Notes: generated by a model from the letters alone, not told the origin. A stretch of 64,000 bases of DNA from Cryptomeria japonica (GCF_030272615.1 NC_081412.1:139130747-139194746); one strand, 5' to 3'; positions 1-9,900 are shown, counted from the stretch's first letter. Made by a program: numbers and translations.

Positions 1-107
1 CATGTGTTACAATATGAAAGTTTTAATTTCTTAAGGTTCTGTTAATTTGGTGACAACTGATTCACCCCTCCTCTTAGTTGTCTTCCAGTTATTTGAACTA
101 TCTAACA
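1..107 (+). mobile_element. 3' end of an LTR, cut by the window edge
   Basis: The sequence ends in a C-rich box (GATTCACCCCTCCTCTTAG) followed by a terminal TCTAACA at 101-107, the layout seen at the ends of the other copia-type LTRs in this window (for example 14728-14762). The GA satellite starts directly after it, and the paralogous satellite copy at 19511 lacks this stretch, so 107 is probably an insertion boundary. The rest of the element lies left of the window, so no target duplication can be checked. Confidence 0.55.
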
Positions 108-109
108 AT

Positions 110-644
110 TTATTAGTAGATAGTGATATAGAGTAGAGAGAGGTAGAGATATAGGGTTAGAGAGAGATGGAAAAATAAATGAGAGATATAGATAGAGTGA
201 CAAAGAGATATAGATATAGAGGATTACGAAGAGGGAGAGGGAGAGTGAGAGAGAGGGAGGGATGGATGGATAGAGATAGGGTGACATGTCTAGAGATAGA
301 GGGGGAGATAGGAAGAGAGTGAGAGAGGGAGAGGGGGCAAATAGATAGAGAGATAAAGAGAGGGAGAGGGAGAGATAAAGATAGAGAGATATTATGAGGT
401 AGAAAGGGAGAGGTAGAGATGAAGGATAATGAGATATAGAGGGAGATGGAGAGGGAAAGATATATATATATATATATATAAAGAAATATAGAGGGAGAGA
501 AATAGAGGGGGAGAGAGAGGGGGGGACACATAGATATACAAAGTAAGAGATAGGCAAGTAGAGAGAAGTAAAGATGGAGATATAGATGGGGAGATATCGA
601 TATAAGGGAAGATAAAGATAGCGATACATATATATGGGAAGAGA
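110..644 (+). repeat. GA-rich satellite, copy 1, left part
   Basis: Purine-rich GAGA/GATA low-complexity DNA with a short (TA)n run near 462-480. It aligns almost base for base, with small indels, to 19511-20057, and continues after element A at 14763. Long minus-strand reading frames here encode only Ser/Leu/Tyr/Ile-rich low-complexity peptides and are not taken as genes. Confidence 0.9.
640..644 (+). repeat. Target site duplication of element A, left copy (AGAGA)
   Basis: AGAGA immediately precedes the TG of the 5' LTR; the same five bases follow the 3' LTR at 14763-14767. The uninterrupted single target is visible at 20053-20057 in the paralogous satellite copy. Confidence 0.9.
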
Positions 645-1588
645 TGTTGGCAATTGACACTCAATTGGTTGGTTTCAATATGTTTTCATTGATGGAAACA
701 TGGCAACTTGTTTCGGCTTCATGTTCTGGTTCAGTTGTGTACCAATAGGCACTTCATAGACACTTCACCGACATTGGCAAGTTGGAAGGGTAATCTTTGG
801 TTACTGGCAATGCAGGCTGACATGGTTTAGAATAAGGTTATCGGTATTGGAGGCCGACATCATTTGGATATCCTACATTGGAAATTAATTTTGATACTCA
901 TGTATTTATGTTATCTAGCCGACATGTATATTGATATTGTAATTATCTTTGTAAGTCGACATAAGGCATGACAAATTGTAAAGGGTATATAAGTCAGTAG
1001 GTTAGATCATTTTGATATATTATAGGGATGCAAATATGGATGGATAGGAGAATATGATAATGTTATGTAATGTGAAATATATCAGAGAGATCATGTATGT
1101 GAGGATATTTATGTAAAGGGATATTCCGGTAAGGGTTTAAGGTTTTAGACTAGAACAGACAGAGCTTAACCGAAATTGTATTCAGGCATAGAAGATGTTA
1201 TCTTAATAGTTCATTCATTTCTCCGGATTGTAGTCTAGATTTATATGTAGTAAGTAAGGCTCCTTTTATGATTGAGCAATGTGCTCTAGGTTGTAAATCT
1301 TCCTGCAAGTGCAGGCCCCTATGTTTTATAATACCTCTTCATATGGCCAGTGAATTGATATTGTGGGTCACAAATCCCACCATGGTTTTCCCTCTTTGAG
1401 GTTTTCCACCTATAATTATGTGTTTTATGGTACTCATTTATGTGTTTGGCTTATTGGTTTCTTTACTTCTTTCAATTTTATATGTACCGGTATAGCGGTT
1501 GGTGTATGCATGTTTTAATAAGGTTAAAATTGATCATACCAGTAGAACAATAATTTGGCCCCCCTCTCTGTGTTCTTGGATTCCAACA
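645..1588 (+). repeat. 5' LTR of element A
   Basis: 944 bp, starts TGTTGGCAATTG and ends TTCCAACA. Pairs with 13817-14762, by eye roughly nine tenths identical with several small indels, so A is not a recent insertion. Carries a TATA box, a variant of the shared 16-bp box at 679-694, and the C-rich box just before its end. Confidence 0.93.
986..992 (+). promoter_or_regulatory. TATA box in 5' LTR of element A
   Basis: TATATAA, about 340 bp into the LTR, conserved in the 3' LTR at 14159-14165. Its position fits a U3 promoter driving the element transcript; the transcription start is not determined. Confidence 0.6.
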
Positions 1589-1590
1589 AT

Positions 1591-1603
1591 TGGTATTAGA
1601 GCC
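1591..1603 (+). other. Primer binding site of element A (initiator tRNA-Met type)
   Basis: TGGTATTAGAGCC lies two bases after the LTR and differs at one position from the TGGTATCAGAGCC complementary to the plant initiator tRNA-Met 3' end. Confidence 0.88.
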
Positions 1604-1617
1604 TTGTGCCTCAGAGG

Positions 1618-2052
1618 ATGTTTAACAACTTGAGGAAGATCCTAAATATGGAATCCATGGATATGAGTTTGGAAAGCAACTTGAGATATCACTTGAAGAT
1701 TATGATGCTGAAAGGATAAAGAACCTAAAGTTACAAAATGAAATGAATTCTGCTAAGGAATTCATTCTTGTCCTACAAGAGAGGCTATCATCTGTTCAAG
1801 ATAGGAGGAAGGAGCTTTTGAAAAATTAGGATGATGAAGAGAAAGATGCACTTAAGGAACAGTGTCAGAAGTTGAGTCAGGAGAATATGGTCAGGAGGAA
1901 TGAAATGCAAGCTATAACTATGAGACTTTCTAAGGAGATTTAAGACCATAAGAAAAAGGAATAAAACCTTGTTGTATCTCTGAAGAACAAATTTGTAGAA
2001 TGTGGTAGGTTGGTTCATGAGAATGATATGTTGAGAACTGATTTAGTACAAT
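1618..2052 (+). pseudogene. Element A ORF1, 5' part (coiled-coil gag-like), interrupted by element B
   Basis: ATG at 1618 opens a short frame; after a frameshift near 1660-1720 the reading continues in another frame as a highly charged Lys/Glu/Gln-rich coiled-coil stretch (for example LKLQNEMNSAKEFILVLQE) with in-frame stops such as the TAG at 1827-1829. The frame reaches 2052, stops at element B, and resumes in register at 6429 when B and one target copy are removed. I see no typical copia gag (UBN2-type) domain. Role inferred from position and the downstream zinc knuckles: a nucleocapsid/gag-like protein. Confidence 0.7.
2048..2052 (+). repeat. Target site duplication of element B, left copy (ACAAT)
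   Basis: ACAAT repeated exactly at 6424-6428. Together with the paired LTRs it gives base-precise ends for element B inside ORF1 of element A. Confidence 0.9.
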
Positions 2053-2507
2053 TGTGAGATTTTTCCAAGATCAAGAGCTCAATGAAAATTACAAAATAGA
2101 GAGACAAAATATAGGACAAGAATAAAATGTATTCTCATCAATAGATAAATGATCAAAATGTTCAATAGTTGCTAAATATAATGTCGATGAGTCTGCTTAT
2201 ATAGGCAAGGCTATATGGATATGTGAGCACACAAACATGACATGTGGATCAATAAGAAACAAGGGTAGGTAGTAAAAGGTGTGGTAGGTAGAAGAAACAA
2301 TATAATATTCCGCAAGAGGTGGATCACCCACCAAATGTGGAATGTAACAAGAATACCACAAAAGGTGTAAATTCTCCTAAAAACACTATGCCAATGTGGC
2401 ACAAACACACAATTATCTCATACCCAAATTACTATAAAATGCATGTACCTAAGTAAACTTAGGTAAGGTGTAATAATATCCAACATGAATAATTAATTAC
2501 ACCAACA
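2053..2507 (-). repeat. LTR of element B (3' LTR on the minus strand)
   Basis: 455 bp; in element orientation starts TGTTGGTGTAATTAATT and ends ATCTCACA. Pairs with 5968-6423. A minus-strand TATATAA lies at 2197-2203. Confidence 0.92.
2197..2203 (-). promoter_or_regulatory. TATA box in LTR of element B
   Basis: TATATAA on the minus strand, conserved in the other LTR at 6112-6118. Confidence 0.55.
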
Positions 2508-2516
2508 CCCCCCCTT
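2508..2516 (-). other. Polypurine tract of element B
   Basis: AAGGGGGGG on the minus strand, directly next to the 3' LTR start; the expected primer for plus-strand DNA synthesis. Confidence 0.8.
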
Positions 2517-2730
2517 AAGTGCAACTTAGAGAAATGCACTTAAGTCTACAATGCAACTAAGCAATGCAAGATGGGTCCTGGTTACAAGGCCATGCTAGGT
2601 ACCCATGTACAAATACTAATGCAAAGAAAACCAATGCAATGAAATCTCTCATTAAGCGGGGAAAGAGAGAAAAACCCAATGGGAAAAACCATCCCCCAAA
2701 AGAGAGATGAAAACTAGATACAAAAAACTC
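2517..2730 (-). other. 3' non-coding tail of element B
   Basis: No coding signal. Homologous by eye to 8190-8360 in element C: both contain AAGATGGGTCC, AAGGCC, AGGTACCCA and GAGAGAAAAACC-type stretches in the same order. This links B and C to one lineage. Confidence 0.7.
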
Positions 2731-3614
2731 TCATAGAAGCATGTGAAGGACAAAACCCCATGTGAGGAAAAAGTCACCCCCATATGAGAGAAGAAGAGAT
2801 ACTAGGAAGCCCCCCCTCAATGTAGAATTGGCACCAATGATAGAAGCTCGATGATGTATGAAGAAACTGCTCCACGAATGTCGAACAACGTTCCTCCCCT
2901 TAGGAAGAAACAAAACCAAAGGTGTATCCATGAAGTCTCCCCAATCATGAAGGGAAGATGTAGGAAAAAAACTCATGATGAATCAAGTGTCCTCATGTTG
3001 ATGATGAAAGACACCCCCTCCAAAGGTGGTGAACTGATCCACATTGCTAAAAAAGACACTCCAAGATCTAGTGGAGAAGAATGTAGAACAAGTCCCAAAG
3101 ACTCACATCTCTCCTCAAAGAATAAAGAGACCTCCTCCAACTTTTGTACAAAAGTATCAACAATCATGTCAACCTCTAAAGAATGATCATGCATAAGAGG
3201 GTCTGAGTGTTCCCTCACAACAATCAAAGAAGAATCATCTTCATCAAAGAGAAGATGAATGTCATCAATGATGTCTCCCAGATCTGCAATGTAGGACTCC
3301 ACAAACAAACCTACAATGTCTATCAAGTAGGCACCCCAATCAACTGAAGTTGGAAGACAAAGAATATCCTATTGCACTAGATCACAAGAAGACAAAATTA
3401 TTGCACTAGTTGCATCATCGGGTGTAATAGATTATGTGATATCAATAGGAGGATATGAAATGCAAGGCTCAAGAATGTGGTCACATGTGAGAATCCCCAA
3501 GTTCAAGTACCCAAAGTTCTCCTCAAAATCTGAATCATCAACATAGGAAGAATCAACCTCATCAATAGGACCAAAATGTGAAAAGGAGTACAACCAAGAT
3601 GCATGATCAACCAC
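2731..3614 (-). pseudogene. Element B: unrecognised acidic reading region after the protease
   Basis: A series of minus-strand frames broken by stops and shifts (3614-3432, 3326-2973, 2976-2731) encodes an Asp/Glu-rich sequence with stretches such as DLGDIIDDIHLLFDEDDSS. It occupies the place where integrase and reverse transcriptase would be in a full copia element, but none of their motifs is present. I do not recognise it; it could be acquired sequence or a diverged remnant. Confidence 0.4.
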
Positions 3615-4059
3615 CCCAGTCGCAATGATAGTTCATCTCCAAGTCTCTAATGATAACTAAATCAGGTGTGAACTCCACAATTTTCTTAGTTGTCCCATGT
3701 GTGATTTGATAGATGGAAAGAAGATTGTTTGTCAAGTGGGGTACACATAACACATCATTGAAGGAGTTATCCTCAATGGCAATAGATCCTTTCCCAATCA
3801 CATCCATGTATGTATGATTTCCCATCAAAATCTGTGGCATGTGGCAAGGCTCAAATGAAGAGAACATAGACTGCGAAGATGCCATATGATGAGAAGCCCC
3901 TGATTCTAGAAGCCATCTCCCTGAATCATGACTTGTAGTAGCACAAAGAGCTTTTCCCTTTCCTTTATCTGTCCCAAAAGAGTGATCCTTTCCTTTATCT
4001 TTATCCTTGGAAGTCAAAGTAGACATTCTATAAGGTAGGTTGTTTTGCGTTCTTCTCAA
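3607..4059 (-). pseudogene. Element B protease region (copia aspartic protease)
   Basis: Contains WLLESGASHHMAS followed by a GKGSI stretch and VLCVPHLTNNLLSIYQ, the usual order of a plant copia protease domain. The catalytic DSGA motif reads ESGA, a change of the active-site Asp to Glu that should impair cleavage. The reading frame overlaps the gag frame by 32 bases (4028-4059) in a different register, so either a frameshift mutation or programmed shift separates them; mutation is the simpler reading because gag also carries a stop. Confidence 0.75.
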
Positions 4060-4870
4060 GAAGATTCTTCAACTCATCAATATCCTTCTTGTAACAATGA
4101 TGTTCATCATGTCTTGACTTCTTGCGATATGCACAAAAAATATTGTCCTTATATGATTTCCTCTTAGGTGAGGATGTAGAATCATCTTGTTGTGGAGAGG
4201 AAGATTGTGCTCCATCTTGATGTGGTTTTGACTTAGGTTGCTTTTGATTCTTTCCTTTCCCTTGATTCCCCTTATTAGCCACCAAAGCTTGTGACTTTGA
4301 AGATTTGCGAATCCCCATCTTAATCAGCTTAGATTGCTCAAGTATCAACATCTCCGTGAATGCATCAAATGAGGGAGAAGTGTAGGAGGAACCTTGATCT
4401 AACCTATGGGTGTGAAAGCTAGATACAAAGGTTGTATACTCTGATGGAAACTTTTCCAACAAGTTATAAACCAATTGAGCATCATTTTTGTCAATTCCAC
4501 AATCCTTTAGCTTTTCTCTTAGCTCATTTTCTTTTGTGACATAATATTGGATTGTATCAAAATCCTTGGGATCCAATGTTGTGAGTTGACTATCAAACTT
4601 GTAGCCCTTAATCTCATCAACTTGACCATACAACTTCTCATAAATATCTCAAGCCTCTTTAATTGCAGTACACTTATCAATGTGAAAAATGAGGTCATTT
4701 GATATATACTTTCTAAGAGTTCCAAGTGCCATAGCATTCTTAGTGAGCCATTCAATGTGAGCATTAGGATCAACCTTAGGATCTAGTGGTCTTGTTATAG
4801 TTCCATTTACATAATAAATGAGTCCTTTTTTATTAGTTTACTCCAAGCCTTAATCTTCCATGAAACATAA
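4028..4870 (-). pseudogene. Element B gag (copia type)
   Basis: The minus-strand frame runs from about 4870 to 4028 with one in-frame TGA near 4650 (probably a former Trp codon). It shows the plant copia gag pattern: WLTKNAMALGTLRKYIS, then AIKEA.DIYEKLYG, then a Gln/Lys-rich basic linker. The zinc knuckle near the C-terminus is degenerate (CAYRKKSRHDEHHC: the second Cys and the Gly are lost). The product would form the virus-like particle shell and bind RNA; in this copy it is damaged. Confidence 0.75.
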
Positions 4871-5769
4871 TTATGAGGAGTTAAAAGTGAAAATTTAGGG
4901 AAAAAAAACAAGATATAGAGAGGCACAATCACACAAGACTCCCCCCAAATTCACTCAATCAAGAAACCCCTCCCCCCCCCAAAAAAAATGATGATTTGGC
5001 ACTTTATACTTAGTGCGTATACAATGGGCCACTTGCAAAACAAGGTAAGCCAGACTTCTAATTTCAACCTTACAACTGCCTCAAATAGGCTAAAAGAGAC
5101 TTCCACAAATACTACAAGTGATCTAAACTGAGATCCAAGCAAAATACAAGTATCAAATAGGCCAAAAATGACCAAATACTGAAAGTACAATTTCTACTCA
5201 AAATCACTGCACACTAATGACAGATTATAAAAGAAGACAAAAAATTATGCACTTTTAAAAAAATGGCACTTGAAAAGGAGGTCATATGACCCCAAATGAA
5301 GCCTCTGAAGTTGCAAAATCGGGGATTAGATAGGTACAATCATGAGAATCTGCAAATTCTGAAAAATACATCCATCAAAATCAAAAAATTCCTCCACCAC
5401 TACAAAGAGCACAAAATTCTATCCCATTTCAAAAACAATTGTACCAAAAAAGGAGCAAATATGAGCAAGTTATGGCCTCCTGAAGTCAGACTGCAAAATT
5501 GAAAAGCTCAATGAGAGGGGGGTAAAAAAATTTCAAAATACTGCTGACGTAATGCTGACATCAGAAAATGATAGACTTAAATTTGATTATCATCTGGCCA
5601 TCATGAGAACTTCACCTCCACCATACGTGGCATTCGTACTATATAGACATGATGATGTGGTGCTCACTGGTTAGTTCTATATTGTATGACATGATGTTTT
5701 GCCCACGGGCTAGTGGCCACCTACCACGTGACAGACGTGGGCCCGTCGGGTTAAAAATCTGCCATACCA
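4871..5769 (-). other. Leader region of element B, no coding signal
   Basis: About 900 bases between the tRNA-like segment and gag. Contains a C/A homopolymer run at 4970-4988 and a GCACTTTATACTTAGTGCGT segment at 4999-5018 that recurs in modified form in element C near 8903 and 8974. No open frame resembling a protein was recognised. Confidence 0.55.
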
Positions 5770-5903
5770 TGTTGAGACATGGACCAACTAGGACTCGAAC
5801 CTACGACCTTCCATCATTGTTAGAGTGCTCTACCACTAAGCTACTGGCCCCTCTTGGACCAGTCCATCATTGGTCTAGGTGTGGCTTATTTCCAACACCA
5901 GCA
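5770..5903 (-). mobile_element. Short LTR-like segment with an internal tRNA-like sequence, in the leader of B
   Basis: On the minus strand the segment starts TGCTGGTGTTGGAAATAAG and ends CATGTCTCAACA (TG...CA). It is preceded by a polypurine stretch AATGGGGGG (5904-5911) and followed by TGGTATGGCAG, a degraded match to the iMet primer site. This is the arrangement of a TRIM-type miniature LTR, fused here behind the LTR and primer site of B. Alternative: an ordinary tRNA-derived SINE head that happens to lie next to these motifs. Confidence 0.4.
5781..5851 (-). repeat. tRNA-derived sequence with pol III A and B boxes
   Basis: The minus strand reads like a tRNA gene: an A box TAGCTTAGTGG (5833-5843) and a B box GGTTCGAGTCC (5791-5801) about 30 bases apart, with a 5' GGGGCCA and a 3' TGGTCC that pair only partly. 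The anticodon stem does not pair convincingly, so it is called tRNA-derived rather than a functional tRNA gene. Confidence 0.65.
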
Positions 5904-5953
5904 CCCCCCATTAATCCACACCTCTCATGTGCTTGGGGCTTCTAGCCTGGACC

Positions 5954-5967
5954 TGGCTCTGATACCA
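5954..5967 (-). other. Primer binding site of element B (initiator tRNA-Met)
   Basis: TGGTATCAGAGCCA on the minus strand, immediately next to the 5' LTR; a full match to the plant iMet complement. Confidence 0.9.
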
Positions 5968-6423
5968 TGTGAGATTTTGCCAAGATCAAGAGCTCAATGA
6001 AAAGTACAAAATAGAGAGACAAAATATAGGACAAGAATAAACTGTGTTCTCATCAATAGATAAATGATCAAAATATTCAATAGGTGTTACATACAATGTA
6101 GATGAGCCTGCTTATATAGGCAAGGCTATATGGATATGTGAGCACATAAACATTACATGTGGCTCAATAAGAAACAAGAGTAGGTAGGAAATAGGTGTGG
6201 TAGGTAGGAGAAACAATATAATACTCCACAAGAGGTGGATTGCCCATTGAATGTGGAATGTAACAACAAGACCACAAAAGGTGGAGATTCTCCTACACAC
6301 ACTATCCCAATGTGGTACAAACACCCAAGTGTCTCATACCCAAACTACTATGAAATGCATGTACCTAAGTAAACTTAAGTAAGGTGTAATAATATCCAAC
6401 ATGAATAATTGATTACACCAATA
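5968..6423 (-). repeat. LTR of element B (5' LTR on the minus strand)
   Basis: 456 bp, highly similar by eye to 2053-2507, with a minus-strand TATATAA at 6112-6118. Followed by ACAAT, the second target copy. Confidence 0.92.
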
Positions 6424-6428
6424 ACAAT
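6424..6428 (+). repeat. Target site duplication of element B, right copy (ACAAT)
   Basis: Exact repeat of 2048-2052; its last T is the first base of the codon that rejoins ORF1 of element A in frame. Confidence 0.9.
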
Positions 6429-7303
6429 CCCAGAGTAATGAACAAGAGCTTGAGAGACAAATGATAATTCTGAGAGATTATCTAACTATTGCAAGTGAGT
6501 ATAAAGAAAAAATCAAGATTAGTTCAGCACTCCTAGATGAGTTATTGAAGAGACAAAGGCATAATGGAGATTCAAGTGGACTTGGATTTGAACAAGGACA
6601 GAGTTTTGGTACTGCAAATGAAGATCAAAACCATAAGGCATCAGTAAGGCAGTTTAATGATTATAAATTTAATGGTAGATGCTTTATTTGTAATATATTT
6701 GGTCACATGGCTAGGCAATGTAGAAATAGAGCAAATCAGACCAATAACTTTTCTCTCGGTCAATGTTCTAAATGCAATAAGAATGGTCACAAAACAAAAG
6801 ATTGTAGAATGAATGTTAAGTGTTATGCATGTAGAAAATTTGGACATATGGCTAATCAGTGCAGGTCAAGCAATTATACTGGTTTTAGCAAAGCAATTCA
6901 AAAGAACAATGTTACATGTTATGCATGTAATGAGGTTGGACATATTGCTAAATTTTGTAGAAGCAGAAATCCACCGGTTGGTAATGGAGGATCAAATGAG
7001 AAAGGAAAAGAGAAGGTTAATTAAATCTGGCAAAATCATACCCATAGATGGGTCAGGAAGTTAGAAGATCAATCTGCAGATGGGAATGTACCGCTTACTT
7101 ATCCGACAAAGGAGGTTTCTCCTACACCAACAGGAAGCTCAACCGGTAATTGGGGTAGATGCTTTAGGGGTAGGCAAAAATTCATGAAGATGTTACGTAT
7201 GCCCCGAGAAGAGGTTTTGGAAGATGTTCCAGACCTTGGAGATGCTTATCCTACATTGAAATATTTTATCGAAATCCGGTATCTTCCATTGGAAGTTATT
7301 TAA
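6429..7303 (+). pseudogene. Element A ORF1, 3' part with four CCHC zinc knuckles
   Basis: Continues the frame of 1618-2052 across element B. After about 75 residues of coiled coil it has four CX2CX4HX4C knuckles in a row: CFICNIFGHMARQC (6680-6721), CSKCNKNGHKTKDC (6764-6805), CYACRKFGHMANQC (6821-6862) and CYACNEVGHIAKFC (6917-6958). All ligands are intact. An in-frame TAA sits at 7022-7024; the same frame then runs on to TAA at 7301-7303 with a Pro/Thr-rich tail. The knuckles point to RNA binding as in retroelement nucleocapsids; four is more than the one or two usual in plant copia gag. Confidence 0.8.
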
Positions 7304-7512
7304 ATCAATGAAAAATTAGGGTTTTTCTTGGAGGATAAAAGGTTGAATCTACTTCATTTTTTATCACCTTGCATTCAGAGTGATTAAGAGTGATTAAGAG
7401 TGATTAAGGTAGATTTAGTGTGATCAAATATCTTCTTGAGCAATTTCATCAGTGATTGGAAGAGTTTGTTAGGTTTTCACCGGCAGCGATTCATAAGTAT
7501 TTATCTTCAATC
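7304..7512 (+). other. Spacer between ORF1 and ORF2 of element A
   Basis: About 210 bases without a supported gene; includes three near-identical AGAGTGATTA units at 7377-7406. A frame open upstream of the ORF2 ATG starts only at a TTG (7456). Confidence 0.5.
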
Positions 7513-7814
7513 ATGGAAGCAGGATCATCATCTATGCCTATCTTTGTTTCAAATCTGACTATAGTTGAGGTCAAGGGCCGTCCCAGGCCGACTTTCAAGC
7601 AATATCCACATGTTACTACCCTAGACGATTCGATTGGAGCCTTTTCCCATGTTCCGAAAGGAGTTGTGTATGTTGAAGATGTTAGAGCATACATTCACTA
7701 TCACATTGAGGATCTGGAAACATCTGATATCAAGAGAATGTACATGAATGAGCTAATGGAAGATTCTGGAAAGATCAAGCCTGAATACAAGCATATTGAG
7801 GATTTAGGGTTTAC
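7513..7814 (+). pseudogene. Element A ORF2, 5' part (unrecognised), interrupted by element C
   Basis: Starts at ATG 7513 (MEAGSSSMPIFVSN) and stays open to the C insertion at 7815. The encoded segment is globular-looking, with a VPKGVVYVEDVRAYIHYHIE stretch. I do not recognise a domain. When C and one target copy are removed the frame continues without a break into 10626, which supports this as one protein. ORF2 is not polymerase-like. Confidence 0.6.
7810..7814 (+). repeat. Target site duplication of element C, left copy (TTTAC)
   Basis: Matches TTTAT at 10621-10625 with one substitution. Confidence 0.7.
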
Positions 7815-8181
7815 TATGAGAGTTGCGAAATACAACACCATAGGAGCCCAAATGATCTCTACAAGCTGAATAACCTATTACAAGGAGATGCAAGGAAGCA
7901 ATAACAAAAAAACAAAGACATAGAAAATATGCTCAAAAGATGAGAGCTCAATATTCACAAAAAGTGTAATGTGATAATAGAATAATACAAAGGAAAAGAA
8001 TACAACCTCTAATAGGTCAAGAAACCCTAAAAAGGAAAACCTAGGCTTGCACATAATAATTAATAAAAGAATTAATTATTATGCACCTAAAGTTAGCTTA
8101 AGTGTAAAAGAGATAAACGGAACTTAAATAATTAAACAAATGTTGTTTAATTAATCAAGTAAAGACTCGATTACTCTAACA
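7815..8181 (-). repeat. LTR of element C (3' LTR on the minus strand)
   Basis: 367 bp; in element orientation starts TGTTAGAGTAATCG and ends CTCTCATA, where the other LTR has CTCTCACA; the terminal dinucleotide has mutated. Very similar to 10254-10620. Confidence 0.92.
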
Positions 8182-8189
8182 CCCCCCTT
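8182..8189 (-). other. Polypurine tract of element C
   Basis: AAGGGGGG on the minus strand, directly adjoining the 3' LTR. Confidence 0.8.
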
Positions 8190-9423
8190 AATCTTAACTT
8201 AGGGAGAAGCTAAAACCTAGAACAACTACTGAAAGCAAGAAAGATGGGTCCCGACAACAAGGCCTGATCAGGTACCCAAATACAACCAAATCTCTATGAA
8301 TCGGAGAAATAGAGAAAACCACGGGGGAAAAAAACTCTACTCCAAACAGAGATGGAAAAGGCAAGAAGAAGGAATGAAAAAACCTCCAAACAAGAATGTT
8401 CCAAAAGGATAGGAACAAGAGAAGATTAGAAGAATCACCGAAGGATGAAGAACCTGCAAACACTATCGAAGAATAATTGCTGATCTAAAGAACCTCCACA
8501 GAAATAGAACATGACTAGGTAGAGAAGACTGTAATCTGTATGAGTGCCCTCAAATGACACTACTTGAATCAAAAGGAAAACAAAGGCAAACAAATGAACT
8601 CGAAGATACAGATGGCATGAGAAAATAAAGCCTGAAGCGTTGAGCAATTGAACCACGGAAGCATTAGAACCAACAGGATAAACCTCCCCATAGTGCTGAA
8701 AAGGGAGAGGGACAGGTACACTGAAAATAATAGCCAACAAGAACTGTATGATGAAGAACCAGGCACATCGAAGGTGCAGAGAAAGTACATAGTGTCGTGG
8801 AAGGAACACTCACTTGACACACAACATGAGGTGAATGTCATGGAAGGAACACTCACTGGACAAAGGTAGATGACAAACAAAAGGCAAACATCAACCCCCC
8901 CATTGCACTTTATAAGTAGTGCATGTACAATAAGCCACAAGATGTGCAAGATCCCAAGTAAACAATGCATGATGCCACTTTATCTTAGTGCGTTTGCATA
9001 ATTGAAATGCTACAATGATAAGAATACTAGAAACAAAAAGAAGAACCAAAACCAAGACATCCTACTTAGAGAAGAGATCCTAGGACCTAAAACAACCAAG
9101 ATATCCACAAGAGTGCTGAAAAGAAAAAAATTGAATAAAATATTCCTAGAGTAGAATCTGGAAAGAAAACCCATATGGCTGGAAAGTAAACAGAACAAGC
9201 TTTCCAATGATATAAAGTTTTCAAAAAATAGAGTTCAGATGCTCATTCTACCGCTCCCGGAGTGCAAAAAAGAGAGCGCACTTTGACTGGAAAAAAGCAC
9301 AGTCAAATAGCAAAATTGGAAAAAAAAATCCAATACCACGAGGTCTAGCTCGAAACCAGCTTCCCAACACCTATTTGTTTTCAAAAAAATGACTTTGTTT
9401 GCCCAAGTTATGGTGAAAAAACC
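8190..9423 (-). other. Internal non-coding region of element C
   Basis: First part matches the tail of element B by eye; two short segments around 8900-8990 repeat the GCACTTTAT/TTAGTGCGT leader motif of B. Scattered short frames have no recognisable domain. Confidence 0.6.
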
Positions 9424-9835
9424 AACCCCCCCTAAAAGAGGCAAGAGGGAGGTACAACGGGGCCAGGGTCAGGTGGAGGTGGCCTGTGGGCGGCGCTTTG
9501 GTGGTGGGCGGGTGGCACTGTGGTGTTCCGGCGGTGTTGCTGTGGTTTCCAGTGGAGGAGCTGTGGTGGCCAGCAGGCACGAGCAGCACAAGGAGGCCAT
9601 GAGCGGAGCGGCAACAATGGGTGTGGGCGCAACACGAGCGGGCGGTGCAGCACAGACAATGTAGGGTAGAGGTGGGCGGCACAAGGAGAAGGCGACACTG
9701 GTGGGGAATGCAAGTAGGGGCCACTATGTGTCGGTGGGGGTTGTGAAGGTGGCCGATGAGGGGGCGCTGGTAGGGGCTAGCGGGGGGCCCGTGCTGACAG
9801 CTGCAGGGCCTGTGGAGCTAGTGGGCCCCTCAAAA
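9424..9835. other. GC-rich, CpG-containing block inside element C
   Basis: About 400 bases of GTGG/GGCGG-rich sequence, strikingly more GC-rich than anything else in this AT-rich window. Short frames on both strands (for example 9389-9664 plus) are Gly/Ala/Val or Pro/His/Cys-rich and look like composition artefacts. It may be captured host sequence or a structured leader; function unknown. Confidence 0.6.
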
Positions 9836-9837
9836 AT

Positions 9838-9900
9838 ATTTTTGATTTGTTTCAAATTCGCCTGTGTGATTTTTGATTTGTTTCAAATTCACCTTAGTGA
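9838..9900 (+). repeat. Short tandem direct repeat in element C
   Basis: Two copies of a roughly 32-base unit containing TTTTTGATTTGTTTCAAATT, at about 9838 and 9870, followed by a T-rich run. Confidence 0.6.

Larger units (their letters stand above)
2053..6423 (-). mobile_element. Element B: gag-protease-only copia LTR element nested in A
   Basis: 4371 bp, on the minus strand, with LTRs 2053-2507 and 5968-6423 and ACAAT target duplications. The internal region holds a copia gag and an aspartic protease domain but no integrase, reverse transcriptase or RNase H; protease is followed by an unrecognised acidic reading region and a non-coding tail. It is therefore non-autonomous. Its tail and leader resemble those of element C (same conserved stretches near the polypurine tract, and a shared GCACTTTAT-containing leader), so B and C look like deletion derivatives of one lineage. 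Confidence 0.88.

Noticed and set aside
102..664. Several overlapping minus-strand open frames rich in Ser, Leu, Tyr and Ile
   Set aside because: They are the GA/GATA satellite read as protein, open in more than one frame at once and without any domain.
2851..3186. Plus-strand frame of 111 codons in element B
   Set aside because: Antisense to the reading region of element B; no domain recognised.
5781..5851. Functional tRNA gene
   Set aside because: A and B boxes are good, but the acceptor and anticodon stems pair poorly and the unit sits in a retrotransposon leader.
9389..9713. Gly/Ala-rich plus-strand and Pro/Cys-rich minus-strand frames
   Set aside because: Open on both strands because of GC-rich composition; no domain, inside a coding-free element.
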